DNA from: Ligustrum vulgare
Taxonomy: Eukaryota > Streptophyta > Magnoliopsida > Lamiales > Oleaceae
Direction of reading: 5' to 3'
Assembly (NCBI GenBank): GCA_963555705.1
Contig: OY743187.1
Coordinates: 12,786,133 to 12,850,132 of the forward strand
DNA length: 64,000 nt
Of the stretch, positions 10,268 to 21,440 are shown one piece after another. Below the pieces are notes generated by a model, which worked only from the letters and a program-made list of their open reading frames with translations, did not search any database and was not told where the DNA came from. The position numbers were made by a program, and so were the translations under genes. Numbering within the stretch: the stretch's first letter is position 1; the number at the start of each line of letters is the position of its first letter.

Positions 10268-10585
10268 ATGGACACTTCACAAGCATCAACTTCTAATAGT
10301 AATGATCATAGACTGTATTTAAAGAATAATGAAATTTCATTCTTATTAGCTATTGCTGAAAAATCTAGAAATATATATTCTATTGGACAATCTAAACTGA
10401 AAAATATATACGAAGATATTGATTATACTTGTTTAAATAAAATAGAATTTGATAATGTCGAAACAACTAAAAATATAAATACAGTTTATAAAATTATAAT
10501 TGAATACAAAGATATAGAAGAAGAAGTTTCAGATGGAATAATATTAGAGAATATAATTAAAGAAGATCATTCCAAATCTTTTTAG
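10268..10585 (+). CDS. Small ORF 6, 105 aa, unknown
   Basis: It starts MDTSQASTSNSNDHRLYLKN, has a Ser/Thr/Asn-rich N-terminus, a central segment with FLLAIAEKSRNIYSIGQSKL and an acidic C-terminus, and ends at TAG 10583-10585. No decisive motif is seen. By position it would be the last ORF before the similarity fades. The frame is free of stops although the surrounding DNA is about 75% AT, which makes it one of the better-supported small ORFs. Confidence 0.42.
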   Translation: MDTSQASTSNSNDHRLYLKNNEISFLLAIAEKSRNIYSIGQSKLKNIYEDIDYTCLNKIEFDNVETTKNINTVYKIIIEYKDIEEEVSDGIILENIIKEDHSKSF

Positions 10586-10818
10586 AAATTATCACAACAT
10601 AAAATATTTCTATAAGAACTTAAAATGTTAAAAAATATAAATATAATTAAAAGTATTTAATTAAATCAACTTAACTAAGTTAAGAGACATATCTTGCAAA
10701 GTAAATAGTTTATTTCATTAAGGGTAAAATAAACAATTGACAAATAGGTGGCCATTTCAATAAAACAAGGATTTCTTAATATCATTTCAATAAAACCCCC
10801 TTTGTGTGTCGGATGAAT

Positions 10819-12381
10819 TAAGGGTGAACACGATTCGATTTGGACGATTTTTGACATATTTTCAAATCAAACAATTTTAAGTGATTTGAAATTTTTCCAA
10901 ATCAAATAAAATCATTTTTTGTGGTTTGATTCGGTTTTAATCCACGGTTTACCTATCGACATAATATAATATATTTTAGATATCAAATTAATTCGTATTT
11001 TTTAACATATAAAGGAAAATTAGAATTTAGTATAAATTAAAATATGATAAAATTCTTTGATTCATTCTTTACCTTGTTACTTTTGCACTAGATTGATAAT
11101 AAAAGTATTATGATGAGTGAATAACTTCACTGAAATGTGGGAACATGATTTTTAGATTGTCAATTATCGATATGTACTACACATCATTTGAAGATTTGAT
11201 AGCTCTAGTCAACGAAAGTTCCTCTTCATTTTCAGTAATTCATTGTAATTATGACTTATTGTTGCATTATCTTGGTCACTTTTCTTGCTCAGTACAATTT
11301 TTTTTACCTTCAATGCATACATGGTTTAAACTGCAACTTTGCAAGGTAGGAAACTTCTATACATTTTTTTTTTGGATCACCATAATGCAACGAAAACGAT
11401 AAAAGATATATATGAGAATTTTATTTTCATAGTTAAATTTGACTTTTTTTAGCGAAAAAAGTGAGAAAATGGTATATTCAAATTATTAAAATTAATTTTT
11501 AATTATAAAATAAAAGCGGTTTGATTTTATTTTTTGCAATTTTTGAAAATCAAAACCTAAACAAAACTGTTGACCACAAAATCTGGTAGGACCTTAGATC
11601 AACACGTCTCAACTCCTCCTTCTTGAACACGTGGATCTCCTACGCAATAGGATAAAAATCAGCTTGCAAAGGGGGTCGAGGTGGCTCCCGTTTGCACTCC
11701 GATACCTAAGTCAATACTCATTTTAAGCAAATATAAATTGGGTGCGGGAAATATAAGTGCGTAAAAGAGAGAAAAGGGAGTGAAAGTAAAATATTGAGTT
11801 AGAGTATTAAATTACCAACCCCTTCCTTGGAGGCAAGTGTGCTCTATTTATAGAATGAGTAATTTTCTTAGATTGTGACACGTGTTATGCTTTACACATG
11901 GCAAGATCCTAACAATTCATGAGGAAAACTATTTCTTTGGTTATAATCATTACTACATGTCATATGGTTAAAGCAACCATCAAATCCATTTAAAGATGTT
12001 GTCACATCAATCTATCTTGTCACCTTTCCAGGGTACTCACTTCGGCTTAGGAATATCTCGACATAAAGGTACCCCGGCATAGCATCACCCCGGCATAGGG
12101 GTACCTAGACATAGGATCACCCTGGCATAAGGGTACCTCGGCATGTAAGAGTACAACAAGTTTGATTTTCACAATTCGATCTGTGGGTCATGATTCGGTG
12201 AATGAATGTTTTGTGGATCCCCTGGTGGACTTATATGGATGACGTGTCATGTCCAATTGGTCATGGTCGTAACACAAACTATTTAAAAATGGTTTGGTTC
12301 GGTTTGAGAAAAAAATCACGGGTCCATGAGGTCTCAAACCAACGAGATAGATTCAATTTACGATTTTTTTGTGCACCCCTA
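10819..12381. mobile_element. Non-autonomous hAT-like element with a nested solo LTR
   Basis: The ends are taagggtg and caccccta (one mismatch as inverted repeats). The flanks ggatgaat (10811-10818) and tgctgaat (12382-12389) match at 6 of 8 bases, as an aged 8-bp hAT target duplication would. Subterminal DNA is rich in ggtttggttcgg-type motifs. A solo LTR occupies 11568-12274, leaving an original length of about 850 bp. There is no transposase. Confidence 0.6.
11568..12274 (-). repeat. Solo LTR (707 bp) of the same family as the Tat LTR at 7492-8219
   Basis: It starts tgttgaccacaaaatc like the Tat LTR and keeps its main blocks, including the TATA region at 11844-11852, and ends ggtcgtaaca. 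The flanks aaaac and caaac match at 4 of 5 bases. Single LTRs arise by recombination between the two LTRs of an element. Copies of a cctcggcataggggtac-like motif are repeated at about 12050-12145. Confidence 0.75.
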
Positions 12382-12690
12382 TGCTGAATGTGAACTTTTG
12401 ACAATAATAATTTAATGCGCGTAAAAAATCTCGGAGACAAAAAAAAAAAAAAAACTAGGTTTTGTTAGATTCCAGAAAGGAAAAAGTACATAATTACACA
12501 ATTAAAACGATCACTTTTTAAACTTAATAAATTTGAGGTTTTTTTTTTTAAGAAATTAGGTGTTAATTGATACTTAATAAATATAGTATTACGTATAATA
12601 TAAAACTAATTATCATCCATATATTAAATTAAAACTAATATAATATTATTATATTAAATAAAAAAACTCAAACAATACTTACAAGTTTGT
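12382..12690. other. AT-rich spacer, nothing recognised
   Basis: No ORF, repeat boundary or RNA gene is visible. A run of 17 A lies near 12440. Confidence 0.5.
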
Positions 12691-13650
12691 TCCAACATCC
12701 ACCATCGGGCACCACCCCACCTCACCTCACCCTACCCACCCCACCCACCAGGTCACGGTTGTGACCACAAATTTAGTTACAAATTTCACCCCATCCCACC
12801 CACAAAGTCATAATTGTCACACAAAATCACAGTTGGATCAAAATTACAAATTTAATCAAAATCTTCATCCTGCCCAACTGCCACCCACCCAACCAACCCG
12901 AAAAATGTTATTGTTTGTCACACAAAGTTACAGTTTAATTCACAATTATGAATTTAGTGACAAATTTCACCCCACCCCACCCCACACTCGCAAAGTCACA
13001 ATTGATCATACGAAGTCACAATTCGATCACATATACAAATTTAACCATCCCCCACCCACCCCAGCACGCAAAGTCACAGTTGGTCACACAAAATCACAAT
13101 TACAATTTATTGAAAATTTCACCCCACCCCACTCGCAAAGTTACAGTTTGTCACATAAAGTCAATTTTCAGACACAATTACAAATTTAATTACAAATTTA
13201 TCCCCAACCCAGCCCCAATCACCCCACCCCAACCCGTAAAGTCGCAGTTGGTCACACAAAGTTACAGTTCGACCACAATTACAAATTTAGTGGCAAATTT
13301 CACCCCACCCCACCACAAATTTCATCACATCCCCACCCCAATCGCCCAGCAAAGTCAAAGTTGGTCAAACAAAGTCACAGTTTTGTCACAATTACAAATT
13401 TAGTCGTAAATTTCACCCCAACCCTACCCCATCTAAGCCCACCCCACCAACAAAGTCACATTTTAGTCACACAAGATTATAGTTCGGTCGCTCTCACAAA
13501 GTTACAGTTCTGTCATACAGTCATAGTTAACACAACTATAGGTCACATCACGTCTTCGTCTAATGGTCACACAAAGTCACAATTGTCACAATCTCTAATA
13601 TGATTGGTCACAATCATCCATAATTGGTTACATATTATTTATTTATTGGT
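12690..13650. repeat. Degenerate GTCACA / CACCCC repeat block
   Basis: Irregular units of roughly 60-110 bp alternate a (g)tcacaattacaaattta part with a caccccaccccacc part; well over twenty GTCAC motifs occur in less than a kilobase. The plus strand is almost free of G runs, a strong strand asymmetry. The long frames found here are by-products of the repeat. Confidence 0.75.
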
Positions 13651-13656
13651 TACAAC

Positions 13657-14285
13657 TGACACGACCCGCTCCGAATCACCCTAATGGACTCGAGACAAGG
13701 TGTGCGCCGATGATGGATTCCAGCTAAATGCCGGACCCACCACCAAGACTAATTGTGATCTACTACCAATCATATGCTAAATAATGAAAAATAATTTTAT
13801 TTCAAAAATAATGTGGGCCCAAACTGAATTTAATGCTTTCAATGAAACAGTAACCTACACATGTCATATTGGTGGCTCCAAAATCACCAGGCTTTTTAGG
13901 CTTCCAAAACTCAAATATTACCTGTTAAGAAAAATCGTGGAAAAATAATGAGTTGATAACTCAGTGAATGGAAAATTTCGAAAATAATTAAACCTTCTCA
14001 TTTATACGTATTTATCAAAAATCAAGTTTGTATCATTTGACGATTCACATAATAACGCCACATCATTAATAGTATACTATCATTACAGTCTGTAATCTTT
14101 AGGTATGGCCATACCATAACAAATCAACAAAAAATGTACCATCTGATTAATATCTGTAATATGGTCATACATGTTTAGACTGCCTCTCAAGCTAGCCTCA
14201 AAGACATTTGATAATCAATTCTAGAACACGGCTATGACCCCTCAGTGAACTATTTCACACGGTGAGACCGCCTCAGGGTAATATT
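13657..14285 (-). repeat. LTR fragment of the chromovirus-type element seen at 34600-35906
   Basis: The plus strand starts tgacacgacccgctccgaatcac, the reverse complement of an LTR end. It then follows, in reverse, the order of motifs of the plus-strand LTR at 35906 back to about 34930, including ggtatggccataccataac and the repeated ctgaggcgg motif. Internal deletions are present. Confidence 0.75.
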
Positions 14286-14499
14286 GATAAGTGTATTTTA
14301 TACACTTATTTATATCCTAAAATTAGGATTTTATTTGTTTGTTTAAGAATATTTGTTATTTATCTTGTCAATATGTGTTTATATTTCATAAATAATCCAC
14401 AATCGAAGAAATACAAGAATTGAAGCAATCACATGAAAATTGGATGATTTTTGGAGGTAAATTATGGACATGAAGTTGATGAGGCCAATCAAGAAATAT

Positions 14500-14568
<69 letters not shown>

Positions 14569-14651
14569 TAGAAGTGAGGAGAGATAGTCATTTTGGAGGG
14601 AAAATTGCATTTAATGACTCTCTCTCTTTTCACTTCTACTTTTACATATAA
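14286..14651. other. Unassigned LTR-like fragment with a (TA)n microsatellite
   Basis: It begins tgataagtgtattttatacac, a palindromic start resembling an LTR end, and contains about 65 bp of (TA)n at 14502-14566. No partner LTR or primer site is visible. Peptides of Ile-Tyr repeats from this stretch are not genes. Confidence 0.35.
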
Positions 14652-14747
14652 CTAGTGAATCATCCGTGCGATGTACGGGAAGAAACGTCTGGATAAATAT
14701 AATTCAATGTGAAATTAGATGAATTCTTTAGATAAAATAAATAAATT

Positions 14748-15360
14748 TTACAAGTAAGAGATAAAATAATCATTTATTGGTTTCATATGACTACAAATTC
14801 TAGAATACTTCTTTGTACACAATATTGTTTGTTGATTTTTTTGGTCTTCCATTCTTATCACAACATAAAGTTGTCCATTTGTAAACATCAGCCGTTTAAG
14901 AAGTCCCACATGCGAGAATGATTGTCCCCAACCCTTATTGATAGTAATGATATAGGGTACCATCAATGAAAATTATCTTCTTTGAAATCTAATAGGTATC
15001 CTAAAATTAAAAGATCTCAATAATATCATTGGAATAAAGAACTTGTGTCTTGTATTGATGCCAAAAAGAATTTGACCTTCTAGAACATGGTTGCTAAATT
15101 TGTAACTATCAATATTATTCCATTGCACAATCCCTGTGTATGATTAATATTTCTCAGGAAGAACTTGTGTCCTTCCCTTATCCGCTGCAACTATCCACCA
15201 TGTGATGCAATAATGATATCCATGTGTCTGGTCGTGTATCAAAATCCACCGACAATCAATTTGGCAATTTCATCGACAATAGGAAAATCATATTGGCTAT
15301 CATCAATCGGCCACCAACTAATAAGTATAAGTCGTACATTTGAAGCGCTTTCCCCAATCA
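14748..15360 (-). pseudogene. RepHel remnant: N-terminal domain joined to PIF1 helicase tail
   Basis: From 15360 downward the minus strand encodes a piece resembling the Helitron N-terminal domain (DIIIASHGG, stop, LQRIREGHKFF). It runs almost directly into the end of a PIF1-type helicase: INHTQGLCNG, VTNLATMF, then after a frame change RIPIRFQRR and TINKGWGQSFSHVGLL followed by FTNGQLYVVI, the last conserved helicase motifs. The rolling-circle nuclease and most of the helicase are deleted. The protein normally nicks and unwinds Helitron DNA; this copy has stops and frameshifts. Confidence 0.75.
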
Positions 15361-15545
15361 TCATTTTTCAAACCGACCTAAGCACCAAACCGCAAAAAAA
15401 AAAAAAAAAAAAAAATAGTATGATTTGGCTTTGTTTAGAAAATTAAAATGTTTGGTTTGATTTGAAAAAAATTCAAAACCGTTTTAAATGGTTTGATTTA
15501 AAATATTACTACAAATCGTCCAAACCAAACCATATTCACCCCACA
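15350..15545 (-). mobile_element. Fragment of the hAT-like family seen at 10819, inside the Helitron
   Basis: The minus strand from 15545 reads ggggtgaatatggtttgg, ttggacgattt and further blocks shared with the element at 10819. It ends in a poly-A/T run (15394-15415). It lies in the middle of the Helitron remnants and so was captured or inserted there. Confidence 0.55.
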
Positions 15546-16854
15546 ACAAAGTGAAAACTTCGGATTACGACATGTTTTATAACGCTTATCCACTATCTCC
15601 TCACACCAAAAATTTGCCTTGAAAAATAAACACTTAAAAGAATCTCCAATGTCCATGCACTATGAACAATTAAACAATAGATGAAACAATTAATAATATA
15701 GATCATGCGTATAAAAGATAAGATTTACTATTTTGACCATTGACAATGAAAAATAACACGTATAAAAAATGAATTCGATAATCATAAAAAAATAAAAAAA
15801 CTAAAATATTAAGATTGACAAAGATGCATCAAATTTATGGTATTATAGGTTTTTGCAATATTTATACAACGTAATTGTTTTCTGATGAAAATTATAATAT
15901 AACATTGATCATCTTAATTTTCAGTTATGTCAATTGTGAGACAATTTACTTATTGTTGTTGAAATTTAAGAATCATAAATATTGAATTAAAATATAAAAA
16001 TTAATATCATGTCATAGTTAATTATGTTATAAAATCTAGACTTAATAGTTAGGACAAAAACCATTAATAACTATATAATTTCAAAGCAATATAAATAAAT
16101 TTGTTAACCGTTAATGTTAAAAAATGTGATATGAGACTTTCTGGAATAAAAAATTAAATAATAATTAAATTTAATTGTAAATAAAATTATTTTGATAAGT
16201 AATCTGATATAGAAAAGAAGGTTATTATGATATTTAACAAAGAACTTAGAAGTATGATTATTTACAACAAAATTTAATACAACTTGATTAAATATTCAAT
16301 ATAAATGTAAATGAAGATTAGACATTAGATTTGTATGATCGAACGAAATTATTCATCCATAAGATTTAGACCAATAAAATATCACAATTATTGTAAAAGT
16401 TTATTTACGTATTAAATGTAACTTTCTATAAAAATACTAGTTAATTTAATAGAATGCAATACAAATGAACTCGAATTTTTAGATGTACTAATTAAAGAAA
16501 AAAATAAGATTATTTATAAAAAAATTATACGATATGGTTTATTTAGTATTAGATGCATAATACAACTTCAACATAATTTTGAAGAAAATTTTACATTGAA
16601 TTTGTATGACTGAACACAAATACTTATTTTTAAGATTCAAAACATTAAAATATCAGAATAATTTTCTAAAAAGAGAGGTTTAAATACTAATAACCAAATA
16701 TAAATAAGCAAAAAAAATTCTCCATAAAAATACTTAAGTGGAAGTAACAGTGTGAACACAATAAAAGCTGATTTTGGAGTGTGAATACAATAAAAATTGA
16801 GTTTTTCCGTCAAAACTCAAATGCTTTTATATATTATATAGATATAGATATAGA

Positions 16855-17835
16855 TTAAAAATAATTTTTTATAAGTAATTTTTCATAATATAAGACTTGC
16901 TTAGGTATTAAAAAAAAAAAAACATTTAAAAATATTCAGTTTTTGCAAATTAATTAACATCGAAAATTACAAACACTTACAAAACGTGAATTGAAGCTAT
17001 TAGAATTAGAATTAAAAAATTTTGTTTTGTTTAAATTTATTTGATATTTGAATAAATTTGCAAAATCAAACATCCAATTTTTTAAACTTTTGATGGTCCA
17101 TTTAAAATTTAAACTCTGTATGGTTTATTTCAATTGAAACTGTAATATTTGTTATGAAATACATTTAGTAAACACACTAAAAAAGTATTTAAAAAATCAG
17201 TTTTTGCATGATTAATTAACATTGAAATTTACTAAGAATTTTAATAAATGAAAAACGTCTTTTAATTTTTATTTTTTCATAATACAAAAAGTGATTTGAA
17301 GTTATTAGAATTAGAATTAAAAATATTTATTTTTTGTTAGTAATTTTTCATAGTATAAATAATCAAAGTATAATTTTTTATTTATAAAAATAAACTTAGG
17401 TTGAAGATTCCGATAAAAAAAAAATTATTCCGATAAAAAAAAAACTTATGTTGAAGTCAATATGTCAATAAGTATAATAATTAACAGTTGTAGTGTACAC
17501 CAATAATTGAGTCCCACATAGAATTGCATTCGTTGTTATCTAGGAATTGCATTCATTGTTATTTATTATTACTAAATATATATAACTTTAGTGTAGGCAC
17601 AATTAAATATGAGTTTAGGCGGGAAAACATGAATTGGGATCCACACAAGCTCAACAAGTTTAATATATAATAATAGATAGAAAATAAAAAATATAAAAAA
17701 TAAATAAAGAAAAGATAAATATTTTTGTAGGAAAAATTATTATTTATTACATATTTAGTAAGAGTTCTTTTTTTGTTTTTGTTTTTTTTTTTTTTTTTTT
17801 GAGGAACTTTTAGTAAGAGTTCTAATAAATGTTTT
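16855..17835. other. AT-rich DNA, no gene seen
   Basis: Two related 16-base motifs (agaattgcattcgttg, ggaattgcattcattg) stand near 17520-17560 and a poly-T run near 17782-17802. A sequence resembling a Helitron start lies on the minus strand near 17676, but no matching 3' end was found. Confidence 0.4.
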
Positions 17836-19345
17836 ATGTGTAAATGTGTTATATTGAAAATAAAAAAAATTAGATTAATATATTTGAACATAAATAATGT
17901 GATATCTATGTAAATGTATTATATAGGAAATGAAAAAATTGGATTAATATATTTGAACATAAATAAATGTGATATTTATGTAAATGTATTACGTAGGAAA
18001 TGAAAAATATTAATATATTTGAATATAAATAAATGTCATATCTATGTAAATATGTTACATTGAAAATGAAAATTTTGGATTCGTATATTTGAAAATAAAT
18101 AAATACATGTTGTATAAATTTGTTAAGTTAGAAATGAAAATTTTGAATCAATATATTTTAAAAATAAATAAATAAAATCATTGAAGTTTTACGTCTTAAT
18201 ATATCAATAAATGAGTATGTTCTTCAATAAGCATATTACAAAAATAATTAATTATTTGCTATCAACTTTTTACCACCAATGATAAATTGGTAGAAAATTT
18301 AATCATTTCGACGAAAATTGATATGTTTAAAAATTAAGGAAAAATAAAATATATTAATTAATATATTGGATTTCGAATAAAATATATGTAAGCAACGTAT
18401 TAAAAAATAAAGTTAATTAAAAATATAACATATTAAAAGGAAAATAGGTGATATGGTGGGCAAATTTTTAGCGAAAAATGTAAGTATAAGTCAAAAGCTA
18501 TTTTATATAAAAAATTTAATTAAGTGTCAAACTTTAAGTGGCGCGGTACACTAAGTGTACATGCAAAATTTTTTATTTTGATTAGTTTTATTTTTTAAAA
18601 AAATTCAAATTCAATAACATGTGTTATGTAGGAAATGAAAAAATTGGATTAATATATTTGAACTTAAATAAATGTCATATCATATATATGTAAATGTGTT
18701 AAATTGAAAATGAAAAATTTGGATTAATATATTTTAAAATAAATAAATATATGCTATATAAATTTGTTAAGTTAGAAATGAAAAAATTAAATTAATATAT
18801 TTTGAAAATAAATAAATAGAATTATATAAATTTTAATTCCTAATATGTCAATAAATGAGTAGGCTTTTCAATATGCATGTTACAAAAATAATTAATTATT
18901 TTCTATCAATTTTTTAACCATACATATTTTTTTTCTCCAATTTTCAACCACTGCTTTTTACCTCAAAATCATAAATAAACAAGTTTATAAACCAAACAAT
19001 ATTACCAAACGGAGGCTTAATCATTTCATTATTTTGACAAAAATTAGCATGTTTAAAAAATAAGGAAAAATAAAATATATTAATTAACATATTGGATTTC
19101 ACATAAAATATATGTAAGCAATACATTAAAAAATATAGTTAATAAAAAATTATAACCTATTAAAAGGGAAATAGGTGATGAGATGGACAAATTTTCAGAT
19201 AAAAACATAAATAAAAGTCAAAAACAATTTTATATAAAAAATTCAAATGAGTGCTAAATTTTGAGTGACGCGGTATACTTAGTGTACATGTAGCATTTTT
19301 TATTTAGAATAGTTTTGTCTTTTTTAAAGTTTTAAATTCAATGAC
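17836..19345 (+). repeat. Two-level tandem duplication: ~80-bp units within ~700-bp copies
   Basis: About five units of 60-85 bp with the core ttggattaatatatttgaac and aatgt(a/g)ttayrt occur at 17836-18180, and about three more at 18617-18830. Each set is followed by the same 430-500-bp segment (18180-18610 and 18830-19345), sharing, for example, gaaaataggtgat and ggcgcggtacac / tgacgcggtatac. The second copy holds an extra 90-110 bp near 18915-19015. Confidence 0.75.
18915..19018 (-). mobile_element. Small MITE-like insertion in the second repeat copy
   Basis: This stretch (ending taccaaacggaggcttaat) is absent from the first copy of the duplication. The same end, taccaaacggatg, occurs twice at 28400-28580. 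This supports a small mobile sequence; target duplicates are unclear. Confidence 0.4.
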
Positions 19346-19437
19346 ATTTTGTATTGAAATTTTATTGAAATTATGTTTTTTATTTGATATAATTGAATCA
19401 AGATATTTTCAAAATTATGATTTAAAAATTATATATT

Positions 19438-19488
19438 CCGTACATCGTACGGATAGTTATTCCGTGCATCGTACGGATAGACAACTAG
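19438..19488 (+). mobile_element. Helitron 3' end with a duplicated hairpin
   Basis: Two hairpins, ccgtacatcgtacgg (19438-19452) and ccgtgcatcgtacgg (19462-19476), 24 bp apart, are followed by atagacaa and CTAG before a T. This is the same terminus type as the Helitron at 14652 but on the opposite strand. The 5' end was not found; the body probably includes the tandem duplication at 17836-19345. Confidence 0.65.
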
Positions 19489-20160
19489 TTCTAAAATTAC
19501 AATGAAAGAGACTCAAGGACCAATTTAGTTCATTTGAAAGAATTGAAGTCTTAAAGGTAAATAATAAATTAAATGGACTAAGTGGGCTTTCATTTGGAAG
19601 AATTGAAGTCTTAAAGTTAAATAATAAAAGGCTAATTAGGTCAATCATATGTTTAGGCTTAAAACTTTTAAAATCAAGTATTTATATATTATTTTACTAA
19701 ATCAGGTAAACTTTTGAAGAAAGGTCAATGGGGTCAACTTTTGAAGAAAGGTCAATGGGGTCAGATCCAATTTAGCGGCACATTCAAGATCTGGAGATGT
19801 TGAGAATTGAGGAGTAGTAAGAGTGTACAGAAGAAGAAACGATGAAAATTTAGTCGGAGGTCTTGCTGGAAGTGATTATTACAAGGCGTCGGATAAATTG
19901 CCTCCAATTTCCATTCCTAGTGGTCCTCCTGGATACTGGCAAAAGAAATAATTCACCGAATGAGTTTTCCGGAAGAGCACTCTCACCAACGTAGCGATCT
20001 CCTTCTCTGTAGCCTCTATCCCCTTCCCTGCTACTTCTACTCCCTCATAGTCTTCAAATACGTTCATAGGCATACTACTATACAAATATTTACACTTCGA
20101 CTGCTCCATCTCTATCTCTGCTACTCGAGACATTTCCTTTATTCTTAGAAATATATCTTC
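19489..20160. other. Repeat-derived DNA with a possible exon remnant
   Basis: Short direct repeats (gaattgaagtcttaaagg; acttttgaagaaaggtcaatgg) occur at 19540-19760. On the plus strand 19858-19951 reads a protein-like GLAGSDYYKASDKLPP and SGPPGYWQKK followed by a stop; I do not recognise it. The antisense frame of 84 codons at 19879-20133 has no known motif either. Confidence 0.3.
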
Positions 20161-20760
20161 CTATAGATTCATGTCGGTATGTAACTTTGACAAGTCTCAG
20201 ATTCATATTTTACTGACTATTTGACTCGGATTTGAATCGATTCGCGCATGCCTCTCTTTTTTTGTTTGATTATTCCGCTAATCCTTCAACTCTATTTGGA
20301 GATTTTTGTGTATTTAATGTTTTGATCGATCGGTTTGGTGTAAGGGTGTCTACTGTTTAATTTTTTCTATTGATAGAAAAGTGATTGGATGTTTGCTATT
20401 GTATAATTGAATTTTGACGTGTATGATCGTTTGTTTACCGTTATCGGAGATTTTTTTGTACCGCTAGGAATTCTTCGGTGGTGGTTCGACGACGGAGGCA
20501 GTAAAATTATGACGTTTGCTATTGTACATGATCCCTCCTCTTTCTCTCTCTAAATGCATGTCTATGCAAATTTATATACGTAAAAGTATAATATGTTTCT
20601 TATGTTGGTGGGTGCTTTTGATTTGGCTTAATTCTTAATTTTCCCAAATAGTTTCTGTAATGTGTGTAGCTTTTCTTTGTTTTAGGAGAGTGTTTTTATT
20701 GTTTGAATTATCAAAAATTATGTTAAATTAGTTATTTTTTGGTGTTACAACTTGGAAAGA
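20160..20760 (+). other. Leader-like region in front of the SAM synthase pseudogene
   Basis: T-rich, with a ctctttctctctctaaatgc block near 20540 and a tttgttttaggag acceptor-like site near 20680. It is plausibly the old 5' UTR and leader intron; nothing codes here. Confidence 0.35.
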
Positions 20761-20985
20761 ATGGAGACTTTCTTGTTAACATCTGAATCAGATAAGCATT
20801 GTGATCAGATCTCTGATGCCGTTCTTTATGCCTGCCTCGTCCAGGACCCCCGAGATCAAGGTGGCGCGTAAGACGTGCACAAAGTCTAACCCATTCATGG
20901 TATTTGGTGAGATCACCATCAAGGCTGATGTAGATTATGAGAAAATTGTGCGGGATACATGCTGAGCCATTGGTTTTGTATCAAA
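20761..20985 (+). pseudogene. S-adenosylmethionine synthase pseudogene, N-terminal fragment
   Basis: ATG at 20761 gives [10 protein letters not shown], then (missing the few residues that normally follow in this family) [20 protein letters not shown]. After stops and frameshifts, [19 protein letters not shown] follows in other frames (20925-20975). The active enzyme makes SAM from methionine and ATP and is about 390 aa long; only about the first 70 positions remain. About 500 bp of T-rich, intron-like DNA before the ATG resembles the long leader intron of SAM synthase genes, which suggests a genomic rather than a processed copy. Clearly non-functional. Confidence 0.85.
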
Positions 20986-20992
20986 TTACACT

Positions 20993-21440
20993 AATGTTTT
21001 ATAAATTCATTAGTTAAAATTATAATTAATTACAAATTGAAATAAAATTACAATTGCAATTAACTGTAAACTATAATTCATTATAGAATATAATTAATTT
21101 GTAGTTGGAGTTGGAGTTAAGTTGAATATGATTAATTCAATTAATTTTAGCAAAAAATATGTCATATTTTTACAAAATTTATTAGTTATAGTTGTAATTA
21201 ATTACAAAATTGAAATAAAGTTACAATTATATTAAATTGTAAAATGTAATTGATTACAAGATGTAATTAAGTTACAATTGCGGTTGTAAAGAAGGTGAAA
21301 GTAACTAATTCAATTGATTTTAGCCAAAAAAATCCGTCATATTTTACAAAATTATTAGTTACAATTGTAATTAATTGTAAAATTGAAATAAAGTTACAAT
21401 TGTAATTAATTACAAACTGTAATTCATTATAATTTGTAAC
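20993..21440 (+). repeat. ~173-bp tandem repeat rich in ttacaattgtaattaa
   Basis: Units begin near 20993, 21166 and 21338 with (t)atttta(c/t)aaattattag and contain repeated acaattgtaattaattacaa. The third unit is incomplete. It follows directly on the pseudogene break. Confidence 0.65.

Larger units (their letters stand above)
9052..10585 (+). other. Polycistronic-looking cluster of six small ORFs; possible endogenous pararetrovirus remnant
   Basis: Six small ORFs lie head to tail on the plus strand, with gaps of 4, 35, 27 and 59 bases and one 1-base stop/start overlap (taatg at 10036-10040). Base composition is very AT-rich but codon-like, unlike the flanks. Two ORFs are paralogues of each other. 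Tight, overlapping ORFs behind a long leader resemble Caulimoviridae genome organisation, and endogenous caulimovirids are common in plant genomes. No movement, coat or reverse-transcriptase motif is visible, so the assignment is tentative. Confidence 0.35.
14652..16854 (-). mobile_element. Helitron (2203 bp) with RepHel remnants
   Basis: On the minus strand the element begins TCTATATCTATATC after an A (16855) and ends CTAG before a T (14651), as Helitrons insert between A and T. The 3' end has the expected hairpin (plus strand ccgtgcgatgtacgg, 14664-14678) some 10 bases inside CTAG. RepHel coding remnants lie inside in the same orientation. There is no target duplication, as expected. An AT-rich 5' segment (15600-16740) has no genes. 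Confidence 0.82.

Noticed and set aside
12761..13603. Three overlapping long plus-strand frames rich in Thr, His and Pro
   Set aside because: By-products of the C/A-rich tandem repeat; no codon-usage or motif support.
14379..14633. Frames of Ile-Tyr repeats
   Set aside because: Translation of a (TA)n microsatellite.
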